Below, piece by piece: positions 11,177 to 22,234 of a stretch of DNA of 64,000 bases. Both the position numbers and the translations under genes were made by a program. Source of the DNA: Archivesica marissinica (Eukaryota; Mollusca; Bivalvia; Venerida; Vesicomyidae). The number at the start of each line of letters is the position of its first letter. Positions within the stretch are counted from its first letter, which is position 1. The notes beneath the pieces are model-generated. The model worked only from the letters and a program-made list of their open reading frames with translations, ran no database searches and was not told the origin of the DNA. The stretch spans positions 51,189,834 to 51,253,833 of the forward strand of contig CM026398.1 of assembly GCA_014843695.1 (NCBI GenBank), read 5' to 3'.

Positions 11177-11392
11177 TTAGCCCTTTGCCTGATGAGTAAA
11201 TCAAATCACATTTGCAAGCACCATATATCCAGATCAGCCGTGTATCGCCGCGTCTGATTAGGATCTATGTTGTTTGCTATTCAGCGAAGTGTTATAGCTC
11301 CACTATCCGAATAGCAAACAGAATAGAGTCTGATCTGGCTCTATGCTGTTTGCAAAAGTGATTTTATCTGCCGCTAGCGTGCAAAGGCTTAA
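11177..11392. mobile_element. TTAA MITE with hairpin core (imperfect ends)
   Basis: Ends are TTAGccctttgcctg and gtgcaaaggcTTAA. The left target base is mutated. Inside, ggatctatgttgtttgctat and the related inverted segment atagcaaacagaatagagtc form a long stem. The layout matches 5198-5410 and 30183-30428. Confidence 0.68.
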
Positions 11393-11844
11393 AACCCATA
11401 ATAGGGCTCATTCTTGGTCCGAATATTTGGGAGAAGAGAGAAACCGTGCGACGGTGCCCTTAAATAATAATAAATTAAATTATGGAGAGAATTACCATAA
11501 GCTCTTGTAGCTTTCAATTCAATCCACTTGTCTTGATAGTTGTATTGTATGGATGTTATATATACAGATGTTATATGTCATGTTTATCTTGATAAATAAA
11601 ATATTGAACCAATGTTATTATTTAATAAATTTCAACAAAATAAGGTTAAAGACATATTACCGTTCAAAAAACGAAATTTGCACTGTATGCGAGTGTCCCC
11701 TATTTTTTTATGCCAACAATATTAATAATACTTGCTAAAATGATTATGCAGATTAATTTGCTGTTATTTGTTATGGAGAATTGGAGCCACGAGAAGAGCC
11801 TAATGAGCTTTTAATGACTAACCTAGTAATAACATGCAAGAACA
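11393..11844. other. No recognisable gene
   Basis: AT-rich spacer between two MITEs. Short ORFs here show no family signature. Confidence 0.5.
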
Positions 11845-11886
11845 TTAAAGCAGCATTACATCGTAATAAAGGATGTTTTTGGTAAA

Positions 11887-11955
<69 letters not shown>

Positions 11956-12527
11956 TGGGTGTGGGTGGGTGTGTGTGTGTGTGTGCAAAAATCAAAATAG
12001 TCGCTCTGAAACGATAAAATTCCAATAAATTTAAACCGTCGTATATGCGAATTTGTTTATCAACACACGAAATGTAAACACACACAGCGCGCATGCGTGA
12101 AACAACAGAGGATGTAGATAAACAACATATATATTTTGAACATGAAAGACTTCTCTATCTATCTTCCTCTAATGTCGAACCCCTCGCGAGGATGTAGAAA
12201 TGTCCCTAAAAGACATAGCTAACAGAGGTAGGAATCAACATATCAAGCAATTTAATTAAAAGACAACGTGGTACAAATGGGGACGATACATTCCGGTTGT
12301 AAACAAGTGCAGACGATGCGTTCCGGTTGTAAACAAGTGCGTGACCGATCGACTCGGAAAGTCCTACTTTGGGTTTCAAGTTTGTTTTATCACAAAAAAA
12401 CATTGTTTACCAAATGAACATAAGCATACAAAGTATAATGTTAGAATGTGTAGCAGCATTGCTACCCATACGTAAAAATTGAATTTTTCAAATATCTTTT
12501 ATTTCATACAATGTAATGCTGCTTTAA
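11845..12527. mobile_element. TTAA-flanked MITE, large family, copy 2 with GT expansion
   Basis: It begins ttaaagcagcattacatcgt and ends caatgtaatgctgctttaa. It aligns with 2291-2906 along its length. The main difference is a GT tract: the short gtgtgtgtg of copy 1 has grown here to about 90 bp (11891-11986). No transposase ORF is present. Confidence 0.78.
11891..11986. repeat. GT microsatellite
   Basis: A long uninterrupted gt run with a few ggt interruptions near the 3' end. It lies inside a MITE and explains the Thr-His-rich false ORF on the minus strand. Confidence 0.98.
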
Positions 12528-12652
12528 AAAAGTATGGATTCCATTACTGCAAAACTTGTGTGATACTGATTGTGTGATTTTGTGATAGCAACTTATTTAC
12601 AAATTGAGACAATCAGTTTATATTCAGGAATATAACTTTTAAATACATGATA

Positions 12653-12905
12653 CCGTCTCCGTGGCCCAGTAGTTAAGGCGTCCGCCTACGGAGCGGGAGG
12701 TCGAAGGTTCTCGTCAGGGGTTCGTTCTGATATGGCTGGTTGGTGAGCCGCCAGCTAGTTAAATAATGGTTACCGATTGCCTACCAGCCTGGCACCTGGC
12801 ATACAAGCATAGGATTCGGGAAGTACTGATGTTCATAAAAAGAGGTGTCTCATAAGTCAGAAATGGCTGGCCCTTTAAATAGGGGTGACACTATAAACAA
12901 ACACT
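12653..12905 (+). mobile_element. SINE family D with Arg-like tRNA head
   Basis: The head tctccgtggcccagtagtta, aggcgtccgcctacggagcg, ggaggtcgaaggttc can form an anticodon arm with ACG in the loop, as in tRNA-Arg. The body contains gccgccagctagttaaataa and a tail aggggtgacactataaacaa. The T arm looks damaged. A fragment is found at 1580-1672. Confidence 0.7.
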
Positions 12906-12932
12906 TTACTTACTTGTGCACACTCTGACCAT

Positions 12933-13208
12933 TAAGTAATCCAGTGGTAACACGCTGGACTCGCAATCCAGGGATCGCAGGTTCGATCCCCCGCCTGACC
13001 CTAATACAATTAACAGTCTTTCAGATGGGACGTTAAACCGAGGTCTTGTGTTACACCATGCATGTAAAAGAACCAGAGGAGACTCTGGAATGAGTCTCTG
13101 TCTGTATCATTGCACTATCCTCCAAAAATCTAAAATGACTAATCTCTTCAGGCGGCGTCGCTCATATGGGCAACCGATAGCGACAATAAATAAACGTAAA
13201 ACACACAC
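12933..13208 (+). mobile_element. SINE family C, copy 3 (near full length)
   Basis: The head runs gtaatccagtggtaacacgc, tggactcgcaatccag, gttcgatcccccgcctgacc. The full body and the tail cgacaataaataaacgtaaa are present. Immediately after its tail is a family A body lacking its head, so two retroposons are fused or nested here. Confidence 0.85.
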
Positions 13209-13224
13209 AGACCATTAAATACAA

Positions 13225-13407
13225 CCCGGAGTTCGAGCCCTGCTGGAGCCATTACAATTGTACCCTTAGGCAAGGCATTTAAATTCCACGTTGCCTCTTC
13301 TCTCTCCCTCGTGGCGATGGATTCCATCAGGAATGAGGTCTCGATAGTGATTAATATAAGTTGTAAGAACTTGTTTCGCAATTGAGCTAAAATAAATTTG
13401 TATAAAC
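13225..13407 (+). mobile_element. SINE family A, copy 5 (head truncated)
   Basis: Starts at ccggagttcgagccc and continues through cccttaggcaaggcattta, the pyrimidine tract and the tail aacttgtttcgcaattgagc to gtataaac. The A-box half of the head is missing. Confidence 0.85.
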
Positions 13408-13876
13408 AAGATATTTGTATTTGTACCTCTTAGCCGACCCTGTAAATTGTTTGCATGTTTCTGAAAAGAAATATGTTGAGAAATTGCAAATGAAAAATGT
13501 ACTGGTGGGAGGGGGGGGGCTTGAAAAGGGAAGGTTGATAATTATAACTGGTACTGGCTGGAGAGATTTATTTAAATGACATTGTCCTATGCATGCTGGT
13601 ACCATGACATTCTGCAATTAATAAAGGTCATGAAAACATTACAAATCTGTAACATTATAGAATATGAAATGTTAATGAACTTTACACGTTATTGCTTCAC
13701 TAGCTCCCTTTTCCATTGGACAGATTATTGATCCATTAAAGATCAAAAGAAACACAAAGGGTGACTCTTTTAAAAGTGTTAAAAGACTATGCTAATTATT
13801 CTGTAGAAATCTAAGCGATTTGTCCCAGTCACATCTGCCTGCGAGTTTCACTTTCATAGTACGTTTGTACTTTCAG
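13408..13876. other. Sequence upstream of the PDZ exon, presumably intron
   Basis: No repeat recognised. It ends in tttgtactttcag, a plausible splice acceptor for the exon that follows. Confidence 0.45.
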
Positions 13877-13957
13877 TGTGGCACAGATCGCAGGATGACA
13901 CTCGTTCTGGAACGGGTAACTGGAACCCTGGGATTTAACATCATGGGCGGACTTACG
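13877..13957 (+). CDS. PDZ-domain gene, exon with the carboxylate-binding loop
   Basis: The exon reads in one frame to a donor acg/gtaag at 13957/13958. The acceptor is probably tttcag at 13871-13876; a second AG at 13892-13893 is possible. The translation includes MTLVLERVTGTLGFNIMGG, with the first beta strand, the LGF-type loop that binds C-terminal peptides, and the second strand. GFNIMGG is also typical of LIN7-like PDZ domains. The exon ends in phase 0. The next in-phase PDZ segment is at 26243-26377. The protein would be a scaffold or adaptor binding partner C-termini. I cannot name the gene from a partial domain. Upstream exons are not seen. Confidence 0.75.
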
Positions 13958-14042
13958 GTAAGAATGCTTTAAATATGTTTAAAATTAAGAAATGTCTAGT
14001 TTTAAGCATTAAACAAAATATACATATTACACCAAATGTAGA

Positions 14043-14414
14043 TACAATCAAACCTGTCTTAAGCAGCCAGCCAAGGGAATCGCAGAAGGCTGCTTAGCAC
14101 AGGTGGCTGCTTAATGGAGGTCAAATGTATAAGAAAACAACATATTGGGATTGGGGAATCTAGCTGCTTAATACAGGTACAGAAAGTGGCTGCTTAGCAC
14201 AGGTGGTTGCTTAATGGAGGTCAAATGTATAATAAAACAACATATTGGGAATCTGGCTGCTTAATACAGGTACAGAAAGTGGCTGCTTAGCACAGGTGGC
14301 GGCTGCTTAATGGAGGTCAAATGTATAATAAAACACATTGGGAATCTGGAAACTGGCTGCTTAATACAGGTTGTATGCTTAATACAGGTGACCACTAATA
14401 CAGGTTCGACTGTA
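14043..14414. mobile_element. MITE, tacaatcaaac family, internally repeated
   Basis: Begins tacaatcaaacctgtcttaa and ends taatacaggttcgactgta, an inverted pair. Between them a segment of about 100-115 bp (gctgcttagcacaggtggct, ttaatggaggtcaaatgtat, aacatattggg) is present three times. The words taatacaggt are copies of the terminal repeat, so the end has been amplified inwards. Confidence 0.7.
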
Positions 14415-14624
14415 CATGTATGAAAATGGATCAGAACCGAAAGTGGTTACGGTATTGCAGTGTTGTAATCTTGTCTAGAAAGAAATATCTGATTTGCCGA
14501 GTAAACTTTAAATGGGACATGTGCGATGGAAGGGTTTGAGTTGTGCATATATGCACTCTATGGAACACGATACACTAAATAATCTTTACATGTGATACAA
14601 CATAACATTAAAATGATCTTAACA

Positions 14625-14747
14625 CAAGTGACTGCTTAATACAGGTCAAATGTATAATAAGAACAACATATTGGGAATCTGGAACCTGGCTGCTTAATAC
14701 AGGTTGTCTGCTTAATAGAGGTGACCACTAAAACAGGTTTGACTGTA
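14625..14747. mobile_element. MITE fragment, same family
   Basis: Matches one internal unit plus the right end of the preceding element (caaatgtataataagaacaa to aaaacaggtttgactgta). It lies 210 bp downstream, with unrelated sequence between. Confidence 0.7.
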
Positions 14748-15127
14748 CTCTCGCAACATCCCCTTTTGAGCGGTGGGGGAGGGCAGAGAAACTGGTCAAT
14801 GGTTAGCTTGTTATACTCTGGCGTCAGGAGGTGCTTGTATGAGGGAAAGTGTTAAATGACATCAACTGACAGTTGTTTCACTTGACTTTCATGTTCCGTT
14901 GTATCAACCATTCACAGTAAAGAACCATGTATTGTATCAGATTGCATACAGTGTTGTTATGGGCATACCAGTTTATTAATCTTTAACTTTTAAACAGGTA
15001 TCATTCCCTCAGGGACTTGACTCCTTTGGGGTCATACCAGTTCAGAAATCTGTAATTTATAGACTGGTACCCACCAAATGCACCTACTCACTGGGATACC
15101 ATTGCAAAAGGGATTTGACTCGTTTTA

Positions 15128-15735
15128 TCTCTCTGTAGTCCCAGTAATATCTATGGATGTGGGATAGATATGGTGACTACTTATCCACTGCATGATAGAT
15201 AAATGGCTGTCGTTTGTATGGAGATATAGTAGTATATTAACCTAAATCTCTATGTAGTCCCAGTAATATCTATGGATGTGGGATAGATATGGCGACTACT
15301 TATCCACTGCATGATAGATAAATGGCTGTCGTTTTTATGGAGATATAATAGTATATTAACCTAAATCTCTATGTAGTCCCAGTAATATCTATGGATGTGG
15401 GATAGATATGGCGACTACTTATCCACTGCATGATAGATAAATGGCTGTCGTTTGTATGGAGATATAATAGTATATTAACCTAAATCTCTATGAAGTTCCA
15501 GTAATATCTATGGAGGTGGGATAGATATGGCGACTACTTATCCACAGCATGATAGTTAAATGGCAGTATGGAGATATGATAGTATATTAACCTAAATCTC
15601 TATGTAGTCCCAGTAATATCTATGGAGGTGGGATAGATATGACAACTACTTATCCACTGCATGATAGCTAAATGGCTGTCGTTTGTATGGAGATATAATA
15701 GTATATTAACCTAAATCTCTATGAAAGAAAGTGTT
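15128..15735. repeat. 119-bp tandem repeat, 5 copies
   Basis: Copies begin ctctatgtagtcccagtaat and include ggatgtgggatagatatgg, gactacttatccactgcatg, aaatggctgtcgtttgtatg and agtatattaacctaaat. Spacing is 119, 119, 112 and 119 bp. The same unit occurs at 23.5-24.2 kb in the same intron. The last copy runs into ctatgaaagaaagtgtta, a degenerate form of the MITE end seen at 24162. Confidence 0.95.
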
Positions 15736-16365
15736 ATGCAAGTTGAGCTATTCATATAGATGGCCTATTCGGTGTTTGTCGTCTCTCAACAATTTGTTTC
15801 CAACAGCATCTCTGAAATCATTTGTCAATTGTAATGAAACTTGGCATGGCTAATGTTATTAATTTTTGCAAAACCCGACAATAAATAAAGTTTGAATTGG
15901 AAAAATTGAATTGAACATCAGGGCAACTAGCAGATAAAAAATAGCAAGCATCCATTTGATGAGAAATCTGTTTGAAAGTCTATTTTAGCCTTCTCACAAA
16001 CCGCTTCTTCAATATTGATGCTGCAGTGAATGTATGCTACAATGCAGAACCCTATGCTACCACTTGTCCAAAATATTATGCAGTTTTGGCAAATTTGCTT
16101 CAATATGAGGCGGAGGTTGCCCACATCCGTTTCCAGTCCTATATTGCTGACTCTTGTCATGTAGTGCTGTGCAAAACAATTGAATCTGTTAAAACTTTAA
16201 TGAACCTTGTAGTATTTTTGAGTATGGGGGCAGTTTTATCGGCCTTTGTTTACGTTACAAAGTCCATTTAATGCCTTAAAGTTAAACTAGCACCAGATAG
16301 ACAATGCAGCCAATAACTCCAATCCACTACCCTATAAAGAATAAAATTTCTTTTGATTGATTTGG
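15736..16365. other. Intronic sequence with a possible dispersed-repeat remnant
   Basis: The stretch around 15782-15860 (caacagcatctctgaaatca, aatgaaacttggcatggcta) looks like a dispersed non-coding repeat from memory, but no second copy was seen in the window. The ORFs at 15927-16271 lie on both strands and lack family features. Confidence 0.35.
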
Positions 16366-16607
16366 GCATGGGAGATGGGAGATGGGTAAGGGAGAGATGG
16401 GTAAGGGAGAGATGGGTAAGGGAGATGGGTAAGGGAGATGGGTATGGGAGATGGGTAAGGGAGATGGGCATGGGAGATGGGTAAGGGAGATGGGCATGGG
16501 ATATGGGTAAGGGAGATGGGTAAGGGAGATGAGCATGGGAGATGGGTAAGGGAGATGGGCATGGGAGATGGGTAAGGGAGATGGGCATGGGAGATGGGTA
16601 AGGGAGA
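16366..16607. repeat. Purine-rich 12 to 13-bp array
   Basis: Units alternate gggagatgggtaa and gggagatgggcat. The strand is almost free of C and T apart from single positions. This asymmetric purine tract could form triplex or G-rich structures. It explains three overlapping Pro/His/Leu false ORFs on the minus strand. Confidence 0.95.
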
Positions 16608-16687
16608 AATAAAAATATAATTATACGGCCTGATTGATTAAAGTTGTAACAATTTACAGATGTCAGGGTTAAAAAAAAGTATATATA

Positions 16688-16835
16688 TTTATTTTACAAT
16701 GTTTGCGAAACAAGCTTTATTAACTTATATTAATCACACTCGCTGGGACTAAAGAAAGCGTATATGATGTCATGTGGGAGGAAAACGGAGAGCACTGAGA
16801 AAACCCACCTGTCTGATCTGATGACCGCCGTAGGA
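16688..16835 (-). mobile_element. SINE family B, copy 1 (head lost)
   Basis: On the minus strand it ends with agttgttaaaacttgcttcg-like tail sequence, and it has diverged gtgggttttctcagtgctct and catgacatcatatacgcttt segments in place of the usual ctccgggtactccgg region. The tRNA head is missing. The break point is where the 27-bp array begins. Confidence 0.7.
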
Positions 16836-16839
16836 AACC

Positions 16840-17405
16840 GAACGAAAAACCGTTAACCCTTACTGTAATGGAAACCGTTAACCCTTACTGTAATGGAAAC
16901 CGTTAACCCTTACTGTGTAATGGAAACCGTTAACCCTTACTGTGTAATGGAAACCATTAACCCTTACTGTAATGGAAACCGTTAACCCTTACTGTGTAAT
17001 GGAAACCGTTAACCCTTACTGTGTAATGGAAACCGTTAACCCTTACTGTAATGATAACCGTTAACCCTTACTGTGTAATGGAAACCGTTAACCCTTACTG
17101 TGTAATGGAAACCGTTAACCCTTACTGTAATGGAAACCGTTAACCCTTACTGTGTAATGGAAACCGTTAACCCTTACTGTGTAATGGAAACCGTTAACCC
17201 TTACTGTAATGGAAACCGTTAACTCTTACTGTGTAATGGAAACCGTTAACCCTTACTGTGTAATGGAAACCGTTAACCCTTACTGTGTAATTGAAACCGT
17301 TAACCCTTACTGTGTAATGGAAACCGTTAACCCTTACTGTGTAATGGAAACCGTTAACCCTTACTGTGTAATGGAAACCGTTAACCCGTACTGTGTAATG
17401 GAAAC
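16840..17405. repeat. 25/27-bp minisatellite, about 21 copies
   Basis: The unit is aacccttactgtgtaatgga plus aaccgtt, with shorter copies lacking one gt. A mixture of 25 and 27 bp prevents a consistent reading frame at first. The last seven copies are all 27 bp and give a false ORF. Confidence 0.97.
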
Positions 17406-17421
17406 AAGTATATTCATTTTT

Positions 17422-17790
17422 GCAAACAGCATAGATTCAGATCAGAATGTGCCATCTAATCAAGCTGTATGTTGGTTGCTATTTGGATAGTGGAGCTATA
17501 CACTTAGTTTATACAAATTTATTTGATCTCGATTGCGAAACAAGTTCTTACAACTTGTATTAATCACTCTCGAGACCTCATTCCTGATGGAATCTATCGC
17601 CACGAGGGAGAGAGAAACGGCAACGTGGAATTTAAATGCCTTACCTAAGGGCACAATCGTAATGGCTACAGCTGGGCGCAAACTCTGGACTTTTGAACCT
17701 GAAGCGAAAACACTTGGCTGAATTGCAAATAACATAGATCCTGATAAGCTGCGGTTGCACATTCCTTCCAATTTATTCAGCATTTTAAGG
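17422..17790. mobile_element. TTAA-type MITE core interrupted by a SINE
   Basis: gcaaacagcatagattcaga to gctatttggatagtggagct (17422-17499) and gcaaataacatagatcctga (from about 17725) match the hairpin segments of the MITEs at 11.2 and 30.2 kb. The SINE at 17506-17709 lies between them, so it inserted into an existing MITE. The outer ends were not identified. Confidence 0.6.
17500..17715 (-). mobile_element. SINE family A, copy 6, nested, 6-bp duplication
   Basis: A minus-strand family A body (17506-17709) is bounded by acactt on both sides (17500-17505 and 17710-17715). It is 5'-truncated within the head, just after the ttcgcttcagg anticodon-arm region. Confidence 0.85.
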
Positions 17791-17905
17791 GCTAAGGCCA
17801 ATGGTGAGTTGATTTTGCAGGGAACAGTTATATACATGGTGTCGAGATGGTATCAAGATCTCCTTCAGCATTACAGAATATAAAGTGATAAAGTATAAAA
17901 CAAAT

Positions 17906-18146
17906 ATAAACTTTATTTATTTACAACAATTGCGAAACAAGCTATAACAACTTATATTAATCACAATCGTATGAAAGCGTAAATGTGGTCATTTGTTTTG
18001 GAAGAAATCGGAGTGCCTGCATAAAAACGCACATGTCCGATCTGGCGACCACCGTACCACCTCGCATACTTCTCATTCCAAGGATCGCACCTGGGTTGCA
18101 TTGGTGAGAAGTGAACAGGCTATATAACCACTGCGCTAATCGGACA
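17906..18146 (-). mobile_element. SINE family B, copy 2 (full length)
   Basis: On the minus strand the order is tgtccgattagcgcagtggt (A box), a B-box-like region around caggtgcgatcc, gtggtcgccagatcggacat, tgcaggcactccgatttctt, and tail aagttgttatagcttgtttc followed by aaataaataaagttt. The ends agree with copies at 38.4 and 50.3 kb. Confidence 0.85.
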
Positions 18147-18219
18147 ATGAATAGTGAGAATTGCCAGCATATCCACTACTCCAATTTTGACCAAATGTTC
18201 ATTTGCAAGGCATACCAGA

Positions 18220-18335
18220 CAGACCATGTAGAGGACATGTCAACCAACTTTGGCCTTGTGACGACAACAGAACAGACCATGTAGAAGACATGTCACCAAC
18301 TTTGGCCTTGTGACGACAACAGAACAGACCATGTA
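18220..18335. repeat. About 50-bp direct repeat, 2 copies
   Basis: cagaccatgtagaagacatg and ccaactttggccttgtgacg occur twice, at spacing 53 then 50 bp. A third partial cagaccatgtac follows. Confidence 0.9.
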
Positions 18336-18887
18336 CAATATCTGTTCCTAAATTTGTATGGTTGTAAATGATCATGCGCTGATAAAAAAATAAATGTATT
18401 TAAGCAAATTCTTTCTGAAAATGTTTGAGATTGCTCGGCTGTGTGATCTGCATGTCTATTTTCCTTTGGGGCCAATACCCTTTACTAAACGGCATTGAGT
18501 CACAACTACGATGGTATTTATTTCCTTTTTAAGACATGGTCAATTTGATTAATAGCTGGCGGAAAAACGGCAGAAAATTGCATTAATTGTGAAGCATTTT
18601 TATCAAGAAAGGGTTCAGTATTTCGATTACTCATATATGGAAGTCCTCAAGTGGCAGTGGTTTCATGGCAATAAAATGGTGGCTAAGACGATGGTAAATT
18701 CGTGATAATTGGATTTTGTTCATTTTCATTTTCTTCACATTTTCGCATTCAATTTGCTCGAGTTTATGATTGGAAATTAAATGAATCATGAAACATTTGT
18801 TTAAGTAACCTTGTGTTCTGAGTTGGGTTTTATTTAATTGGTTTGTCGGAAACCCTGTTGACATTAATCCATTTCTTTCTGGATACA
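18336..18887. other. Intronic sequence, no feature
   Basis: No repeat or exon is recognised between the direct repeat and the next MITE. Confidence 0.45.
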
Positions 18888-18888
18888 T

Positions 18889-19005
18889 TTAAAGGATTTT
18901 GCAAACAACATAGATCCAGATCAGCTGCAGCGTCACGAGCCGTCTCATCTGGATCTACACTTTTTTGTAAGCCAATTTAGAGGTCTGTGGTGTTGAAAGG
19001 GTTAA
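18889..19005. mobile_element. TTAA MITE, short copy
   Basis: The right end ggtgttgaaagggTTAA is identical to that of the element at 41369-41612. The centre has gatccagatcagctgcagcg and gccgtctcatctggatctac, a hairpin pair. The left end is probably ttaaaggattttgc, which is degenerate. Confidence 0.62.
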
Positions 19006-19089
19006 CTGTTTTCTACCCAAATCAAATCACTTCCTCCTGGGCTATCTATTTATTCACAAAAGTTAAATTCATCCACATTTTTTAGGAGG

Positions 19090-19200
19090 TACAGTCAAAC
19101 ATGTATTAAGAGACCACCTTTTGAAAGGAGAAGAAGCGGTCTCCCAGCAGGAATGGTCTCTTAATACAGGCTAATTTGTTCCTTAACAACACAACAAAGG
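19090..19200. mobile_element. MITE end, tacagtcaaac family, broken by TGGC arrays
   Basis: tacagtcaaacatgtattaa, agaccacc and agcaggaatggtctcttaat match the left half of the elements at 431 and 606. The element runs straight into the TGGC repeats and no right end follows. Confidence 0.65.
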
Positions 19201-19570
<370 letters not shown>

Positions 19571-20155
19571 GAAACATGACCTCCTCACGGAGCTAATTAG
19601 TAAAGTTGAAATTAATATTTACTCTTGTGACGTGTACTAATTGTGTTCACTTTATGACCACTGGTCAAATAATGATTCCCAACTGCTTGACAACTTGTCC
19701 ACATGATACATCGTCCTTGCAGTGTTTCATTGGAAACCGGACAATATCTCTCATCTGTTATTTCATTCACTGTGCTCGAAAGTGCCTTGTTCTATTGTGA
19801 CATTGGGGGGTGTGTATTTAGTGGAGCAATTTGTCTTTCTATGGCAGTAATGGTATGAGAGGTTGCTGCATGTCACATGTCATTTGCAGTCTTCTGCTGC
19901 ATTTACATGATGTTTACAACAGTTCTTTAAAACCAGTTAATTTTAAGGTCAGCGATAGTCCATCAGTTCTTGTCTGTGATAAACAAACTGCTAAATTAGT
20001 TTCATGTTTCATATCTCAGTGTATTGACTACCTCAGATCATATATCTGTCTTACATTAGCTACCTCAGATCATATATCTGTCTTACAGTTGTTGTCATGG
20101 AGAAGAAGTTGATTATCATTTATACCTACTGTAACAAGATCTTGTAGAATCCACA
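19571..20155. other. Intronic sequence, no gene supported
   Basis: Two short ORFs (about 64 and 93 codons) have no recognisable domains. A 30-bp direct repeat, ctacctcagatcatatatct, occurs twice near 20030-20090. Confidence 0.45.
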
Positions 20156-20157
20156 TC

Positions 20158-21560
20158 ATTATATAGATCATATCTAGATCATATCCAGATCATGACCAAG
20201 TCATATACAGATCATGACCAAGTCATATACAGATCATGACCAAGTCATATACAGATCATGACCAAGTCATATACTGATCATGACCAAGTCATATCTAGAT
20301 CATATCTAGATCATATCCAGATCATGACCAAGTCATATACAGATCATGACCAAGTCATATACAGATCATGACCAAGTCATATCTAGATCATATCTAGATC
20401 ATATCCAGATCATGACCAAGTCATATACAGATCATGACCAAGTCATATACAGATCATGACCAAGTCATATACAGATCATGACCAAGTCATATACAGATCA
20501 TGACCAAGTCATATCTAGATCATATCTAGATCATATCCAGATCATGACCAAGTCATATACAGATCATGACCAAGTCATATACAGATCATGACCAAGTCAT
20601 ATCCAGATCATGACCAAGTCATATACAGATCATGACCAAGTCATATACAGATCATATACAGATCATATCCAGATCATGACCAAGTCATATACAGATCATA
20701 TCTAGATCATATCCAGATCATATCCAGATCATATCTAGGTCATATCTAGATCATATCTAGATCATATCTAGGTCATATCTAGATCATATCTAGGTCATAT
20801 CTAGATCATATCCAGATCATATCTAGGTCATATCTAGATCATATCTAGGTCATATCTAGATCATATCTAGGTCATATCTAGATCATATCCAGATCATATC
20901 TAGATCATATCTAGATCATATCTAGGTCATATCTAGATCATATCTAGGTCATATCTAGATCATATCTAGATCATATCTAGGTCATATCTAGATCATATCC
21001 AGATCATATCCAGATCATATCTAGGTCATATCTAGATCATATCCAGATCATATCCAGATCATATCTAGATCATATCTAGGTCATATCTAGGTCATATCTA
21101 GGTCATATCTAGATCATATACAGATCATATCCAGATCATGACCAAGTCATATACAGATCATGACCAAGTCATATACAGATCATGACCAAGTCATATACAG
21201 ATCATGACCAAGTCATATACAGATCATGACCAAGTCATATACTGATCATGACCAAGTCATATACAGATCATATACAGATCATGACCAAGTTATATACAGA
21301 TCATGACCAAGTCATATCCAGATCATGACCAAGTCATATACAGATCATGACCAAGTCATATACAGATCATGACCAAGTCATATACAGAGCATGACCAAGT
21401 CATATACAGAGCATGACCAAGTCATATCCAGACCATGACCAAGTCATATACAGATCATGACCAAGTCATATACAGATCATGACCAAGTCATATCCTGGAT
21501 ATATTAAGATCGTATTCCGATCATATCCAGATTATATCCAGGTCATATCCAAGATCTATG
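20158..21560. repeat. GATC-rich 11/22-bp array, 1.4 kb
   Basis: The array is built from an 11-bp word (agatcatatct) and a related 22-bp word (gaccaagtcatatacagatc plus at). The 22-bp form fills both flanks, and the 11-bp form with ctag and taggtc variants fills the middle (about 20690-21120). Palindromes such as atctagat and atgatcat recur throughout. Confidence 0.96.
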
Positions 21561-21974
21561 TGGTATCCCGGTTGCATACGGATCATATCGAGAAACCCCT
21601 TGTAATCACTATCAACACTGTGTCCTAATATAATTCTGTTCAAGCTTCGTCACAAGTTACTTTTTATGAAATTATGATACTGGGTAATAGATAATCGACC
21701 GTTTCCATGGAAACATTAGGTCAATAGGTCACAGCTTATCTACCATACCCTCATTGTGATTATTGTGAATTTTCAGTGTGATTATTGTTGTTTTTGATGT
21801 ATATATGGTATTGATGGGGTCAGAAGGGGTTTGTATATGGGAAAGGGCTAAGATAATGCGACGACAAATTTGCATATTAACGATACATATTTTTTTCCAC
21901 TTGAAAAAACCAGCATGTTGGGGCGTGACTTACAATAAGCAATGCTTAGCTAAATCATTTCGGTTTGCAATGTC
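21561..21974. other. Intronic sequence, no feature
   Basis: No repeat or exon is recognised. Confidence 0.45.
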
Positions 21975-22234
21975 TCAAATTATTTAATTTATACAAATTT
22001 ATTTTAGCTCAATTGCGAAACAAGTTCTTACAACTTATATTAATCACTCTCGAGACCTCATTCCTGATGGAATCCATCGACACAAGGGAGAGAAGAGGCA
22101 ACGTGGAAATTAAATGCCTTGCCTAAGGGCGCAATCGTAACGGCTCCAGCAGTACTTGAGAACTCTGGACCTTTCGCACCTGAATTGAACGCACATCCAC
22201 TGCGCTATCGCAACTTCCACAATTCAAATTATTT
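21975..22234 (-). mobile_element. SINE family A, copy 7 (full length) with 11-bp duplication
   Basis: The element at 21986-22223 is flanked by tcaaattattt on both sides. On the minus strand it has the full head (gttgcgatagcgcagtggat), the ggcaaggca motif and the tail. An insertion-type change next to the B box (cagtacttgagaactctgg) has damaged it. Confidence 0.88.

Noticed and set aside
15927..16271. Two overlapping ORFs of 77 and 99 codons
   Set aside because: They lie on opposite strands within the intron, with no domain and no splice context.
16840..17405. Telomere-like repeat because of ttaaccctta words
   Set aside because: The unit is 25-27 bp and not TTAGGG/CCCTAA. The match is a short coincidence.
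19831..20112. 93-codon ORF
   Set aside because: No family signature. It runs up to a local direct repeat and has no supporting splice sites.
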